Position numbers and translations under genes: made by a program
Assembly: GCF_021390535.1 (NCBI RefSeq)
Contig: NZ_JAJUXG010000001.1
Span: forward strand, 806,001 to 870,000
Direction: 5' to 3'
Length of the DNA: 64,000 bases
Origin: Dyadobacter sp. CY312
Lineage (GTDB): Bacteria; Bacteroidota; Bacteroidia; Cytophagales; Spirosomataceae
Shown here: positions 25,730 to 38,000 of the stretch, piece after piece
Numbering within the stretch: the first letter of the stretch is position 1
Layout of the letters: each line of letters opens with the position of its first letter
Notes under the pieces: model-generated
Databases searched by the model: none
The model's input: only the letters and a program-made list of their open reading frames with translations
Told to the model about the DNA's origin: nothing

Positions 25730-26553
25730 CCGACTCATTTTTAAAACTTAAAGATCAGGTTGCAATTGTAACCGGATCCAGTTCAGGAATTGGAAAAGCA
25801 TGTGCAATACATCTGGCCAGCCTTGGGGCAAAAGTTGTGGTTAACTATGCATCAAATTTAGATGAAGGTCAAAAAACCATTGATGAAATTGAAAAGATTG
25901 GCGGTACAGCCATTTTGGTAAAAGCTGACGTCAGCCATGAAGAGGAAGTAAAGGCAATGTTTAATAAAACGATTAATGAGTTCGGCAGGCTTGACATTCT
26001 TGTCAGCAATGCAGGACTTCAAAAAGACGCTGCCTTTCTTGACATGACTCTCGCTGAATGGCAAAAAGTGATTGATGTAAATTTGACCGGTCAATTTTTG
26101 TGTTGCCGTGAAGCAGCAAGACAGTTTGTAGCTCAGGAAAAAGACAAATCGTCGGAGCCGAACCATAGCGAACTTTCAATTGGGAAAATTATTTTAATGA
26201 GCTCCGTTCATGACATCATTCCCTGGGCAGGTCATGTTAACTACGCCGCATCAAAGGGTGGAGTGATGATGTTCATGAAATCAATTTCTCAGGAACTCGC
26301 TCCCCATAAGATCAGAGTAAACTCGGTGAGCCCGGGTGCAATTAAAACAACCATTAATAAGGAGGTTTGGTCTGATCCCGAAAAATACAAAAGCTTGTTG
26401 CAGTTAATTCCATATAAAAGAATTGGAACTCCGCAGGATGTGGCTAAGGCTGTTGCCTGGCTTTCCTCAGATGAGTCTGACTATGTAAATGGTGAGACGC
26501 TTTACATCGACGGTGGTATGACTCTTTATCCGGAGTTTGCTGATAATGGCTGA
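25726..26553 (+). CDS. Short-chain dehydrogenase/reductase (glucose 1-dehydrogenase-like)
   Basis: NAD(P)-dependent oxidoreductase of the classical SDR family, 275 residues. The coenzyme motif TGSSSGIG is at 16-23, NAG at 95-97 and the catalytic Ser160, Tyr173, Lys177 (SS-VHDIIPWAGHVN-YAASK). C-terminal SPGAIKT and the closing YVNGETLYIDGGM are typical of the glucose/3-oxoacyl-ACP reductase branch. Substrate cannot be fixed from sequence; sugar or polyol oxidation is the usual annotation. A segment at 135-152 (QEKDKSSEPNHSEL) is a small hydrophilic insertion. Start codon overlaps the stop of the small gene upstream. Confidence 0.92.
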   Translation: MTDSFLKLKDQVAIVTGSSSGIGKACAIHLASLGAKVVVNYASNLDEGQKTIDEIEKIGGTAILVKADVSHEEEVKAMFNKTINEFGRLDILVSNAGLQKDAAFLDMTLAEWQKVIDVNLTGQFLCCREAARQFVAQEKDKSSEPNHSELSIGKIILMSSVHDIIPWAGHVNYAASKGGVMMFMKSISQELAPHKIRVNSVSPGAIKTTINKEVWSDPEKYKSLLQLIPYKRIGTPQDVAKAVAWLSSDESDYVNGETLYIDGGMTLYPEFADNG

Positions 26554-26584
26554 AAATTTTTGAAACTAAAAACCAAATAATGCT

Positions 26585-26618
26585 AAAACGTGTCAGAGAT
26601 ATCTTTGACACGTTTTTT
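26585..26618 (+). terminator. Terminator after the dehydrogenase gene
   Basis: AAAACGTGTCA (26585-26595) pairs with TGACACGTTTT (26606-26616), followed by T; a strong intrinsic terminator. Confidence 0.9.
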
Positions 26619-26927
26619 AATTTCAGCTGTTTCGGAGGAGGTTCTACCCGTCTCCCTTACTATGTTCAATAATAAGGGAGCGGATGAGAGGAGGGTTTTA
26701 ATATTTTTAACGGAATCAATGTGTGTATACCGTCTTTGTTTATCAACATTCAAATGTCCGCAATTTTAAGATGGCATCTATCATGGAAAACCATGATATC
26801 CACTCCAAAAACCCATGATTTTGCTGTAAACAGCTAGGATTAGCGCCGATTGAAAGAGATATTTATACCGTTGAACTGAATTATCGGGTAAGTAACCAAT
26901 CAGGTATCTCAGTATAAAAAAGTACTC
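26619..26927. other. Intergenic region before the large sensor gene
   Basis: About 310 bp without a convincing ORF. It contains a hairpin CTCCCTTA (26652-26659) with TAAGGGAG (26673-26680), the ATCATGG palindrome listed separately, and AT-rich sequence up to the ATG. No TAnnTTTG box was recognised. Confidence 0.55.
26780..26797. promoter_or_regulatory. ATCATGG-AAAA-CCATGAT palindrome, candidate operator
   Basis: A perfect 7+7 inverted repeat with a third half-site CCATGAT at 26813-26819. It lies 131 bp upstream of the sensor gene ATG, a plausible operator for that gene. Confidence 0.4.
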
Positions 26928-29873
26928 ATGCGTTATCTAGCTTTGTCGATATTAATAGTATTACTGATCGTAACATCAGTAAATGGCCAGGGAACGTATC
27001 GTTTCCGGCATATCGGCGTGGAAGATGGTCTTTCTCAGGGATCGATATACCACATGCTCAAAGATTCCCGCGGATTTCTATGGCTGGGTTCACAGGATGG
27101 CATTAACAGGTTTGACGGAAAAAAGATAGAGGTTTTTCTTTCCGGAGCATCCGGCGAATCGACGAATGTACAGGGGATAGCAGAAGACAGCCAGGGAAAT
27201 GTCTGGATCGGATCTCACAAGGGAGTTTACAAATACATCAGAGCACAGAACAGATTTACAAAACCCTTTATTGCAGCATCTTTGGTAAAGGGCTCAATTC
27301 ATGTGGCTAAAGACAAAAATGGACATGTGTTGCTATTGGCTGAGAATGGTCTCTTTACTTTAAAAGACAATAAAGCTAAACTGCTTACCCGCAAGCTGGT
27401 TTACAATCGTTCACAGTTTAATAACTTTTTTACCGAAACACCAGACGGCGACTTATGGCTTATAGGTCATGAAAGAGGTATCAAACGATATTCTCGTTTA
27501 ACCCAAAACGTTACTGATTACTTCACGGAGGTTTCTTCAAATGCCGAGGAATTGATCTCCCCATTCACAAGTATTACAACCGATAAAAAAGGGAATGTCT
27601 GGATTGGAGGCGACAAACTTATTCGACTCGACTACATGACTGATTCTGTGAAGGTTTTTAACACCGCAACAGGCGCCAGCAACCATAGCATTCTTGACAT
27701 TACCGAAGACATGAACGGGAAGCTATGGCTTGGCACCGAGCAGGCTGGAATTCTCATTTTCGATCCTGATAATGCCAAAATACTTCAACACATCCACCAT
27801 GAAGATGACGAACCCAACAGTTTGAAATTTAATGAAGTAAGCGAGATTTTTATTGATGAAAATAATGATGTCTTCGCGAATACTGATCCTCAGGGTTTGG
27901 ATATCATTACCGGCGTGGCTTCCGCTTTCAGTTACTACACCTATGGAAAGAATCCTGATTCTAACCTAAGCGCTTACTCGGTCCGTGGATTGGCCGAAGA
28001 TCAGAACGCCGACATCTGGATTGGTACTGAGCTTGGTGGACTGAATCGACTTAACGCTCATTCCGGAGAAATTACCCATTATTCCATAGCCGACGGCTTG
28101 CCGCAAAATATCATTCGTTATGTATTCAAAGACCCGGATAATAGGATATGGGTAGCAACACTTAACGGATTTGCACTTTATGATACCACATCCAATCGGT
28201 TTAAATCTTTTGAGCTACCAGTTTTTTGTGAGGTCACAAATGTGCTATCAATAGACAAAGACCTCCTTCTTTTGGTAAGTAACAAGGGTTTGATGCTTTT
28301 TGATACAACCAAAATGGAGGTTGTAGAATACTCCCACTCCGGGTTTGTGGGCGGGTACACCTCCTACATGGACAAAACTTCGGGTTTAATTTATATAGCC
28401 AACAGATACCGCGGTACAGAAGTATTTAAGATTGTAGACGGAAAACTTAAGGCTATTTCCAAACTTTTATCGGGCTATCACGTGCTTCATCTTTATGCCG
28501 ATCCTCGTGAACCATTCTTCTGGGCCTGCACGAATCGTGGTTTGGTAAAATGGAACATAAAAGAAAATAAAATCGCGAAAAGCTGGCATGTGAAAGATGG
28601 GCTTCATCATGAATACATTTATAGCTTACAGCCGGATCTGGCTGGAAATTTATGGTTAAGTACCAATCGTGGACTAACGCGTTTTAACCCGAAAACGGAG
28701 CGGTTTGATTTCATCAAGGAAATACCACCCCGTGAATATAATTCCAGATCATCGCTTGCAACCACAAATGGTGAATTGTACTTTGGCAGCACCAGAGGGC
28801 TTGACCGTATTAAACCAAAACTTTTGAATCTGAGAAGCGATCATGTGAAGGTTCATCTTACAGGGCTGTCTTTCGACCAAACCTTTCCTGACACCGCGAC
28901 CAGATATATTGGAGAACAGCACGCGATAAGTTTGCCATTTTCCGAGAACTCTTTCACACTCAAATTCACATCTACTGACTATCGGAGTGGAGGATTAAAC
29001 CGTTACAGATATTTGCTTAAAGGTTATGACAAGGACACCATATATGCAGGAACAATGGACCAGGTTAGGTATGCCATGCTTCCCGCCGGGAATTACGAAT
29101 TTCAGGTTCAAGCATCAGATTTGGGCGGGCAGTGGGTATCAACAGTACAGAAACTTTCCATCGTCATTTTACCACCCTTCTGGCAAACCTGGTGGTTTGT
29201 ACTTTTGGTATCTTTGGCAATTTTAGCGATTGCTTTCCTGGTGATACGCGCCTACCTGAATTATAGGCTTCGTGAGCAAACGCTCGAATCAGAAAAAAGG
29301 ATTTCGGTAGAAAAGGAACGAAGCCGAATTGCGCGGGATATGAACGACAGCTTAGGCTCTGAACTTTTTGGATTAAAGCTTTTAGGACAAGTTGCTATGT
29401 CGCAAGAAAGCAGGGAGGATGCCAACTCGTATCTTCAACGCATCGTTGACACGTCAAAAAGTATTTCTGAGCAAATCAGTGAAGTGATATGGTTAACAGA
29501 TTCTGATCAGGACAACGTCGAAAGTTTATGGACTTACATTCAGAAAAACGCATTTATCTATTTGAAGCCTGCGGGGATACACTACGAATTCGATCCGCTC
29601 CCAAAGGGTTACACATCCATCATTTCTGGCGAGAAAAGGCACGACATTCTCAATTTTTACAAGATGTTTTATATCGAGCTAACCAAGTTTTTCACCTCAT
29701 CCGCTGTACGGATCAATTTCAGCATAAACAAGTCTCTGCTCACCATCACACTGGAAAATGCTGAGCTGTGTGAATTGGACAAGATGATCGCTGAGAACTT
29801 GAAAAAAGTGAATGGAAAACTTGTCAAGGCCAACTCCGGTATGTCCTATATCGGTATTCCGCTGGAATACTAG
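26928..29873 (+). CDS. Two-component propeller/Y_Y_Y sensor with degenerate histidine-kinase domain
   Basis: 981 residues. Signal peptide (LALSILIVLLIVTSVNGQ), then a periplasmic region of repeated two-component-regulator propeller blades (GLSQGSIYHMLKDSRGFLWLG, EDSQGNVWIGSHKGVYKY, EDQNADIWIGTELGGL), a Y_Y_Y domain near 640-745, one membrane helix near 755-777 and a cytoplasmic HisKA_3-like part. The H-box, normally RxRIARDLHDxxG, reads RIARDMNDSLGS, so Asn806 replaces the phosphoacceptor His. The C-terminal part lacks a recognisable N-box and DxGxG loop. The protein therefore cannot work as a normal kinase. It ends tail-to-tail, with 4 bp overlap, against an intact NarL-type regulator. Carbohydrate sensing is likely from the propeller family. 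Confidence 0.85.
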   Translation: MRYLALSILIVLLIVTSVNGQGTYRFRHIGVEDGLSQGSIYHMLKDSRGFLWLGSQDGINRFDGKKIEVFLSGASGESTNVQGIAEDSQGNVWIGSHKGVYKYIRAQNRFTKPFIAASLVKGSIHVAKDKNGHVLLLAENGLFTLKDNKAKLLTRKLVYNRSQFNNFFTETPDGDLWLIGHERGIKRYSRLTQNVTDYFTEVSSNAEELISPFTSITTDKKGNVWIGGDKLIRLDYMTDSVKVFNTATGASNHSILDITEDMNGKLWLGTEQAGILIFDPDNAKILQHIHHEDDEPNSLKFNEVSEIFIDENNDVFANTDPQGLDIITGVASAFSYYTYGKNPDSNLSAYSVRGLAEDQNADIWIGTELGGLNRLNAHSGEITHYSIADGLPQNIIRYVFKDPDNRIWVATLNGFALYDTTSNRFKSFELPVFCEVTNVLSIDKDLLLLVSNKGLMLFDTTKMEVVEYSHSGFVGGYTSYMDKTSGLIYIANRYRGTEVFKIVDGKLKAISKLLSGYHVLHLYADPREPFFWACTNRGLVKWNIKENKIAKSWHVKDGLHHEYIYSLQPDLAGNLWLSTNRGLTRFNPKTERFDFIKEIPPREYNSRSSLATTNGELYFGSTRGLDRIKPKLLNLRSDHVKVHLTGLSFDQTFPDTATRYIGEQHAISLPFSENSFTLKFTSTDYRSGGLNRYRYLLKGYDKDTIYAGTMDQVRYAMLPAGNYEFQVQASDLGGQWVSTVQKLSIVILPPFWQTWWFVLLVSLAILAIAFLVIRAYLNYRLREQTLESEKRISVEKERSRIARDMNDSLGSELFGLKLLGQVAMSQESREDANSYLQRIVDTSKSISEQISEVIWLTDSDQDNVESLWTYIQKNAFIYLKPAGIHYEFDPLPKGYTSIISGEKRHDILNFYKMFYIELTKFFTSSAVRINFSINKSLLTITLENAELCELDKMIAENLKKVNGKLVKANSGMSYIGIPLEY

Positions 29874-30520
29874 TCGAGTAACTCGTGTTTGACAGCGAAT
29901 AAAACCATCCCGACAACACTCTTCGCCCCTATTTTTTGCATCAGGTTCCTGCGATGTGTTTCTACGGTTGGCACGCTTATGAAAAGTTTTTCAGCAATTT
30001 CATTGGTGGACATTTCTTTTCCGACCAGTCTTAGAATTTCGAGCTCCCGTAGTGTCAGTTTAGCAAAACTTCCTGGTTTGGTAGTGAGAGCCTCGTCTTT
30101 TCCCACAGCAAGTTCAATCACCACCTCATCACTGAAATACCGTTTGCCATCTAGTACCGTTTTGATTGCGAGTAAAAGCTCATCAGCATCCGCCATTTTC
30201 AGCACATAGCCATTGACACCTATTTTTATTGCCTCTCTGATTTGCTTCGCATCTTCTACCATGGTTAGCATCAGAACCTTAACCTGCGGATTAATTTTTC
30301 TTACTTCGGCACATATCTCCACACCATTCATGATCGGCATGCGCATATCAGTAATGATTATATCCGCACCGTTGTCCTGATAGTATTCGACAGCTTCGCG
30401 TCCGTCGCTGTATGCGCCGCAAACAGTCATTCCATCAAAAGAAGAAAGCAATAACGAAAGGCTTTCCAGCACAATATGATGATCGTCAATCAGTAAAACT
30501 CTTGCCTTGCCAGAATTCAT
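29870..30520 (-). CDS. NarL/LuxR-family response regulator
   Basis: 216 residues. Receiver domain with Asp12-Asp13, phosphoacceptor Asp58 (IITDMRMPIMNG), Thr86 and Lys108 all present. The C-terminal LuxR-type helix-turn-helix (LTLRELEILRLVGKEMSTNEIAEKLFISVPTVETHRRNLMQ) is intact. It should be phosphorylatable and bind DNA. The adjacent convergent sensor lacks a phosphoacceptor histidine, so the kinase that acts on this regulator is unclear. A small-molecule phosphodonor or another kinase is possible. The ATG is well placed at 30518-30520. Confidence 0.92.
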   Translation of the reverse strand: MNSGKARVLLIDDHHIVLESLSLLLSSFDGMTVCGAYSDGREAVEYYQDNGADIIITDMRMPIMNGVEICAEVRKINPQVKVLMLTMVEDAKQIREAIKIGVNGYVLKMADADELLLAIKTVLDGKRYFSDEVVIELAVGKDEALTTKPGSFAKLTLRELEILRLVGKEMSTNEIAEKLFISVPTVETHRRNLMQKIGAKSVVGMVLFAVKHELLD

Positions 30521-30658
30521 AAATTATTAAAAGAAGTTTCAAATTCGTTCCCAATGCCATACAAATCAGTTCCGTGGATTTCTATAATCGTGGCGGAAAT
30601 CTGAAAGTAAAACATCACTCACTATATTTACGGCTTCTGTAAATATCATACCTTATTC

Positions 30659-32673
<2,015 letters not shown>

Positions 32674-32777
32674 TTATGTGTCAAAATGATCAAATTGTAA
32701 AAGTATGTACATGCGAAGTTATGCATGCATAAACTGCAAAAATAGGACATTACCGCACGCCAAACCACATTTTGGTA

Positions 32778-33614
32778 CTAGCTCGCAATACAAACTCCTC
32801 TAAAATATCCAACAGACTCGGCTATACCGGCCAGTGGATCTTTCATATCTTTCTCATATTCAAGGCTGCACGAACCTGTATATTTGACCTTGCGCAGCAT
32901 CTTAACAAATGCAGGAATATCAATAATTCCCCGGCCCAACTCACAGGTTGTACCATCTTTTGTGGCAGAAGTAACGTTTTTCAGGTGTATATCAAAAATT
33001 CTTTTACTATACTTGTTAAGGTCCGCCACTGCATCCTGATTGTCCCTTGTGTCATGTCCCATGTCAAAACAGATACCAACTCTTGAATCCAGATCTTTGA
33101 TTAGATTATTGATAGAAGTAGCATTAGGATAGAGTTTGTCTTCAGGACCATGGTTATGAATCGCAAATCGAATGTCATATTCCTTCACCTTTTTTTCAAG
33201 ATAAGGAAGGTCAGCATGATTCGGAATTCCAACGATCAGTTTTACACCAACACGTTTGGCATAATCGAAGGCGTTATCTATATCCTGAGTGGTTTTCACA
33301 TAGATCGGACCAACAGCATAACCGGTTACCCCGGATTGCTTCAATTTCTCGTGAAATGCAGCTATTTCTTCGGACGTACTTTTGTATGGAAGATGAAAAT
33401 CCTTGATACACAAATAATGCACATCCGTTTTTTTCATCATGGCAAGCGCTTCGTCCAGTTTAAAATGAACAAAACTGTATCCTGCTATTCCCAGTTTGAA
33501 TAAATCTTCCTTTTTCTCTTTCGCAAGCGTCGTGCTAATGCCCGTCATACTTAAAGCACCACCTGCAACAATTCCAGCTATACCTTTTTTTACAAAATCG
33601 CGTCTTGCATTCAT
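32778..33614 (-). CDS. Tat-exported sugar phosphate isomerase/epimerase-like TIM-barrel protein
   Basis: 278 residues. The N-terminus MNARRDFVKKGIAGIVAGGALS is a twin-arginine signal. The rest is a xylose-isomerase-like TIM barrel with FAIHNHGPEDK, VGICFDMGHDT, DIHLKNVT and a terminal SLEYE, the metal-ligand pattern of the AP-endonuclease-2/sugar-isomerase family. Secreted members are frequent in Bacteroidota and are involved in sugar acid or inositol processing, but the substrate is unknown. It sits just upstream of pgi in minus-strand direction. Confidence 0.87.
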   Translation of the reverse strand: MNARRDFVKKGIAGIVAGGALSMTGISTTLAKEKKEDLFKLGIAGYSFVHFKLDEALAMMKKTDVHYLCIKDFHLPYKSTSEEIAAFHEKLKQSGVTGYAVGPIYVKTTQDIDNAFDYAKRVGVKLIVGIPNHADLPYLEKKVKEYDIRFAIHNHGPEDKLYPNATSINNLIKDLDSRVGICFDMGHDTRDNQDAVADLNKYSKRIFDIHLKNVTSATKDGTTCELGRGIIDIPAFVKMLRKVKYTGSCSLEYEKDMKDPLAGIAESVGYFRGVCIAS

Positions 33615-33723
33615 GTTTAATCAGTTTTTTAAAGTACTTGTTTCTAATAAAGACGAATAGTTTGGGATTTACCACCTGTGAATTCAAAAATTACGTCCTA
33701 GATCATAAAAATTAGTCAAAACA

Positions 33724-34926
33724 TCAAATTTTCAACTTTATACCGAATCTATTAATAATGCCCGTTACTATAATCACAGTTATTGAAAACAACGCGGACT
33801 TCACCAAACCAATCACACCTGTTCGAAAAAATATAGGCAAACTAATATCAGCAATGGTAACCATTGCATACCACAAGTAAGGAATGAGATAACAGGTTAA
33901 AGTAGCTTCTCCGGCTGGTTTTAATACATTCGCCCATTTTTTAAAATTCATAATCTCCACCAGCCAGAAAAATATTCCGTAAAAAATAAAGCTTATGCCG
34001 GTGCAGATTCCCAGCCAGGCAGGTGTTGCACGGATTTTGGAAATACCCCAGAATGACCTTGTTCCAAAACCATATAAAAGACAAAAAATTCCTAGCAGAA
34101 TGAGGATTGAAATAAAAATTCTTGCATTGTGCTTATTATAATAACGTTGGTATAACATGGATGCAACTAAACCTGCCATGGTAAATGCTGGAATAGCCCC
34201 GCTTCCTACAATCCATACCGTGTCTCGTACATTGTCAAGGGTTGACAACCAACCCGCAAAGTCAGCGAGATTGAATGTTACAAGTATCAGCCAGGAGATA
34301 ACGATAAGGACTAAACTGTGTTTGAAATAAAGATAAGTGACCGCACAAATTAAATACGACCAGCCAATAAGCCCCAGAATTCCCCACCAATGCGTTTTCA
34401 TCCAGACAGGGTTTTGCTGATCTCCACCTTTATATATTGCAGCCAAAAATAGCAGCAAGACATAACCTGTGAGTTTTAATAATTTAAATTGACCTCCTGT
34501 TTCCGTTTGCTTAGGATATTGGTTCCAGATCAAAAAGAACGCAATCACCATCAATATTTCCCATGCATATTTACCGATTAACATTCCCTCAGATGCGAGA
34601 TTTTCGTAATTAACAATGAATATCCCCATCAGCAAAAGGGCGAGGGTGCGTTCCATAATGTGAACCAGAACCTGCCGGTTGCTATCACCTTTACTGATCC
34701 GATTTCCTATCGCAAAAGGTAACGACAGACCAACAATAAAAAGGAAAACAGGGAATACAACATCCGATAAACCCATTGCATCTTCTTCCGCAGCACTGTG
34801 AAGTAACCACTTTGGCACGTTTTCGAGCGTCCAGAAGTCATTGACAAAAATCATGAGAAACATGGTAACAGCACGAAAAATACTGATCGAATCCAGTCTG
34901 TTAGTTTGATTGTTACTTATTTCCAT
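33724..34926 (-). CDS. DUF5009-like multispanning membrane protein (possible acyltransferase)
   Basis: 400 residues with about eleven membrane segments. It starts with a polar segment and then RLDSISIFRAVTMFLMIFVNDFW near 10-32, resembling heparan-alpha-glucosaminide N-acetyltransferase/DUF5009 relatives (D-x-x-R-x-x-x-M pattern, followed by FPVFLFIVGLSLPFAIG). Such proteins are thought to acetylate glycans in or across the membrane. The gene is minus strand and divergent from the hybrid kinase gene, with a 155-bp gap. Sugar isomerase and pgi lie downstream, giving a loose sugar-metabolism neighbourhood. Confidence 0.78.
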   Translation of the reverse strand: MEISNNQTNRLDSISIFRAVTMFLMIFVNDFWTLENVPKWLLHSAAEEDAMGLSDVVFPVFLFIVGLSLPFAIGNRISKGDSNRQVLVHIMERTLALLLMGIFIVNYENLASEGMLIGKYAWEILMVIAFFLIWNQYPKQTETGGQFKLLKLTGYVLLLFLAAIYKGGDQQNPVWMKTHWWGILGLIGWSYLICAVTYLYFKHSLVLIVISWLILVTFNLADFAGWLSTLDNVRDTVWIVGSGAIPAFTMAGLVASMLYQRYYNKHNARIFISILILLGIFCLLYGFGTRSFWGISKIRATPAWLGICTGISFIFYGIFFWLVEIMNFKKWANVLKPAGEATLTCYLIPYLWYAMVTIADISLPIFFRTGVIGLVKSALFSITVIIVTGIINRFGIKLKI

Positions 34927-35081
34927 GAGTTAAGTTCTGGTTGAAATCCATTTAGTAAACTGTTAATACAATAGTTTTTACTGTAATCCCAGATCACTAT
35001 GGCTGTGTTATCAGGATTCGCTTCTTTATTTATTAAAAAAAAATATTGAAATTTATAGCAATTAGAATACTCAACCTTGAA

Positions 35082-38000
35082 ATGAACTTCACCCCTCTTC
35101 CGGATAACGAAGCTAAAAGGCTCGAAGCCCTGCACAGTTACCAGATACTCGATACAAATCACGAAAAAGATTTTGACCGGCTCACAGAACTGGCATCCAT
35201 AATCTGTGGCGTGCCCATGTCAATGGTTTCACTTATTGATGAATCCAGGCAGTGGTTTAAGTCCGGATATGGATTGGATTTACAGGAAACCAGTAGAGAT
35301 CTTGCTTTTTGCAGATTCACGATAATGGATGATCGCTTGCTGGAAGTAGAAGATGCCACGCTTGATGCGCGATTCGAATCCAACGCTTATGTCACCGACG
35401 AACCTTTTGTACGCTTCTACGCGGGGTATCCGCTGATTGACCCGAACGGATACGCATTAGGCACAATTTGTGTATTTGGCAATGAGGCAAAAAAACTCAA
35501 CGACGGACAGAAACAAGCCTTAAAATTGTTGGCAGAACAGGCGATGTCTCTCATCGTTGACCAACGGAAACGGGAAGAGCGCAAGAATTTCGACCGGCTT
35601 TTCAACCTTTCCAATGACCTCATCTGTATTGCCGGAACGGACGGGTTTTTCAAAAAGATCAATCCAGCTTTTAGCGAAGTGCTGGGTTGGGACAAAGATT
35701 ATATTTTGAGCCGGCACTTTTTGGATCTTGTTCATCCTGATGATGCAGAAAAGACGACCTCCGACCTCTCTGCCCTGGTTAACGGAAAATTAACTCTCAA
35801 CACAGTTCATCGGATACGCCATCGCGACGGTCATTATGTGTACATCCAATGGGTGACTACCCCTGAACAATCCACAGGCAATTTGTTTTGCATTGGACGG
35901 GATATAACTGAGGAAAAGGTCAAAGAAGAAAAACTTAAGCTGAGTGAAGATAATTTTCGCTCGTTTTTTGAGAATTCGCAAGGACTGATGTGCACGCATG
36001 ATATGCGAGCCAATTTTCTCACAGTCAACACGGCCGGCGCAACTCTGCTGGGATATACCAAACAAGAGGTTTTGAAAATGAGCCTGTTTGACCTCATTCC
36101 TGAAAAGCACCACCTTACGCTGGTAAAATACCTGGAAGATATTCAGACAAACGGTATAGCAAGCGGCCTCATGACCACAAGGCATAAAAACGGTTCGTAC
36201 CGGATATGGAGCTATCATAACATTCTCATAAAAAACGAACATGGAGAGAATTACGTGGTGGGTAATTCTGTGGACGTGACAGAAAGCCAGAAATTGGCAA
36301 AAAACCTGGAACAAGTTCAGCGAATAGTTGTTCAAACCAGTCAGATGGCCAGGGTTGGCGGTTGGGAAGTGGATCTGGTCAATAATCAGGTTTACTGGTC
36401 AGAAATAACGAGGCAAATCCACGAGGTTGAGCGGGACTTTATGCCTGACCTGGAAACTGCCATGGGCTTTTATCGAAAGAAAGAAAGTTATCACAAAATT
36501 TCGGAAGCGATAACTCACGCTATTTCAACAGGTAAGAGTTTTGATCTGGAACTGGAACTAACGACTGCCAGCGGAAAACAAAAGTGGATCCGCACAATTG
36601 GTCATGCTGAATCGGACGCGGGGATAGGAAAAAAGCTGTATGGCATGTTTCAGGATATCGACGAAAAAAAACGTGCGGAGCTGGAAATCGTCAATTCCAA
36701 AAAATTGCTGGATGACGTTTTAAACGCTGCTTCGGAAGTAAGCATTATCGCTACCGATGTCGATGGACTAATCACGGTTTTCAATCGAGGTGCGGAAAAG
36801 TTACTGGGATATAGCTCTGCCGAAATGATTGGTAAATATAAACCAGACCATCTTCACCTTTCCGAAGAATTAGAGCTCCGCTCTGCCCAGCTTTCCGCAC
36901 AGTTCGGTTATCCTATCGAAGGTTTCAGAATATTTGTTCATATAGCAGAGCTGCAAACTTCGGAAGTGAGGGAATGGACATACTGCTCAAAAGATGGCAA
37001 CTTAGTACCTGTTACACTGGTTGTTACTACAATACGGGACTACAATGATAAAATCACCGGATATCTTGGCGTTGCGACTGATCTTTCGGCCAGAAAAAAG
37101 GCGGAAAAAGAACTGTTTAACGAAAGAGCCCGCCTTCTGGCATTTGTGGAACATGCACCGGCAGCGGTTGCTATGCTCGACAAAGACATTCGTTACCTCG
37201 CTGTGAGTCGCAAGTGGTTGGAAGAGTATAAACTTGATGGACAGGATATTATAGCCGCTTCTCACTACGAAGTGTTTCCAAATATTGGTGAGGATTGGAA
37301 AAGCATTCACCAGCGATGCCTGAACGGCGAAATCATTACCAGTAACGAACAAAGATGGCGACCGATAGGATGGTCTTCGGATCAATATCTCAAATGGGAA
37401 GTGAGGCCCTGGTTTCAATTCGATGGCTCTGTGGGAGGTATCATGATGTTTACGCAGGATATTACTGAGACAACATTACGGAGGGAAGAGCTTAAACAGG
37501 CAAAACTTCAATCTGAACAGGCAAGTATAGCCAAGTCAGAATTTCTGGCGAATATGAGCCACGAGATCCGAACTCCTCTGAATGGTATAATTGGATTTAC
37601 AGATCTGGTCCTCAAAACCAAGATGACAGATACGCAAAAACAGTATCTTGGAATAGTGAATCAGTCTGCCAATGCGCTGCTCAGCATTATCAATGACATC
37701 CTCGACTTCTCTAAAATTGAGGCAGGTAAGCTGGAACTGGACATTGACAAATGTGACATTTATGACATTACTTCCCAATCCGCTGACATCATTTCTTTTC
37801 CAATTCAGAATAAAGGTTTGGAAATGCTGCTCAACATTCCGCCCAATCTGCCCAGGTTTGTGTGGGTGGATGACATACGCCTCAAACAAGTTCTGATCAA
37901 CTTACTAAGTAATGCTGCCAAGTTCACTGAAACGGGCGAAATTGAACTTAAAATCGAGATTCTTGAATATGATCCCGAGTTTAGTGATCTGATAAAGTGT

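Noticed and set aside
35790-36335. 181-codon minus-strand ORF inside the hybrid kinase gene
   Set aside because: Shadow frame of a PAS region; no start signal or domain.
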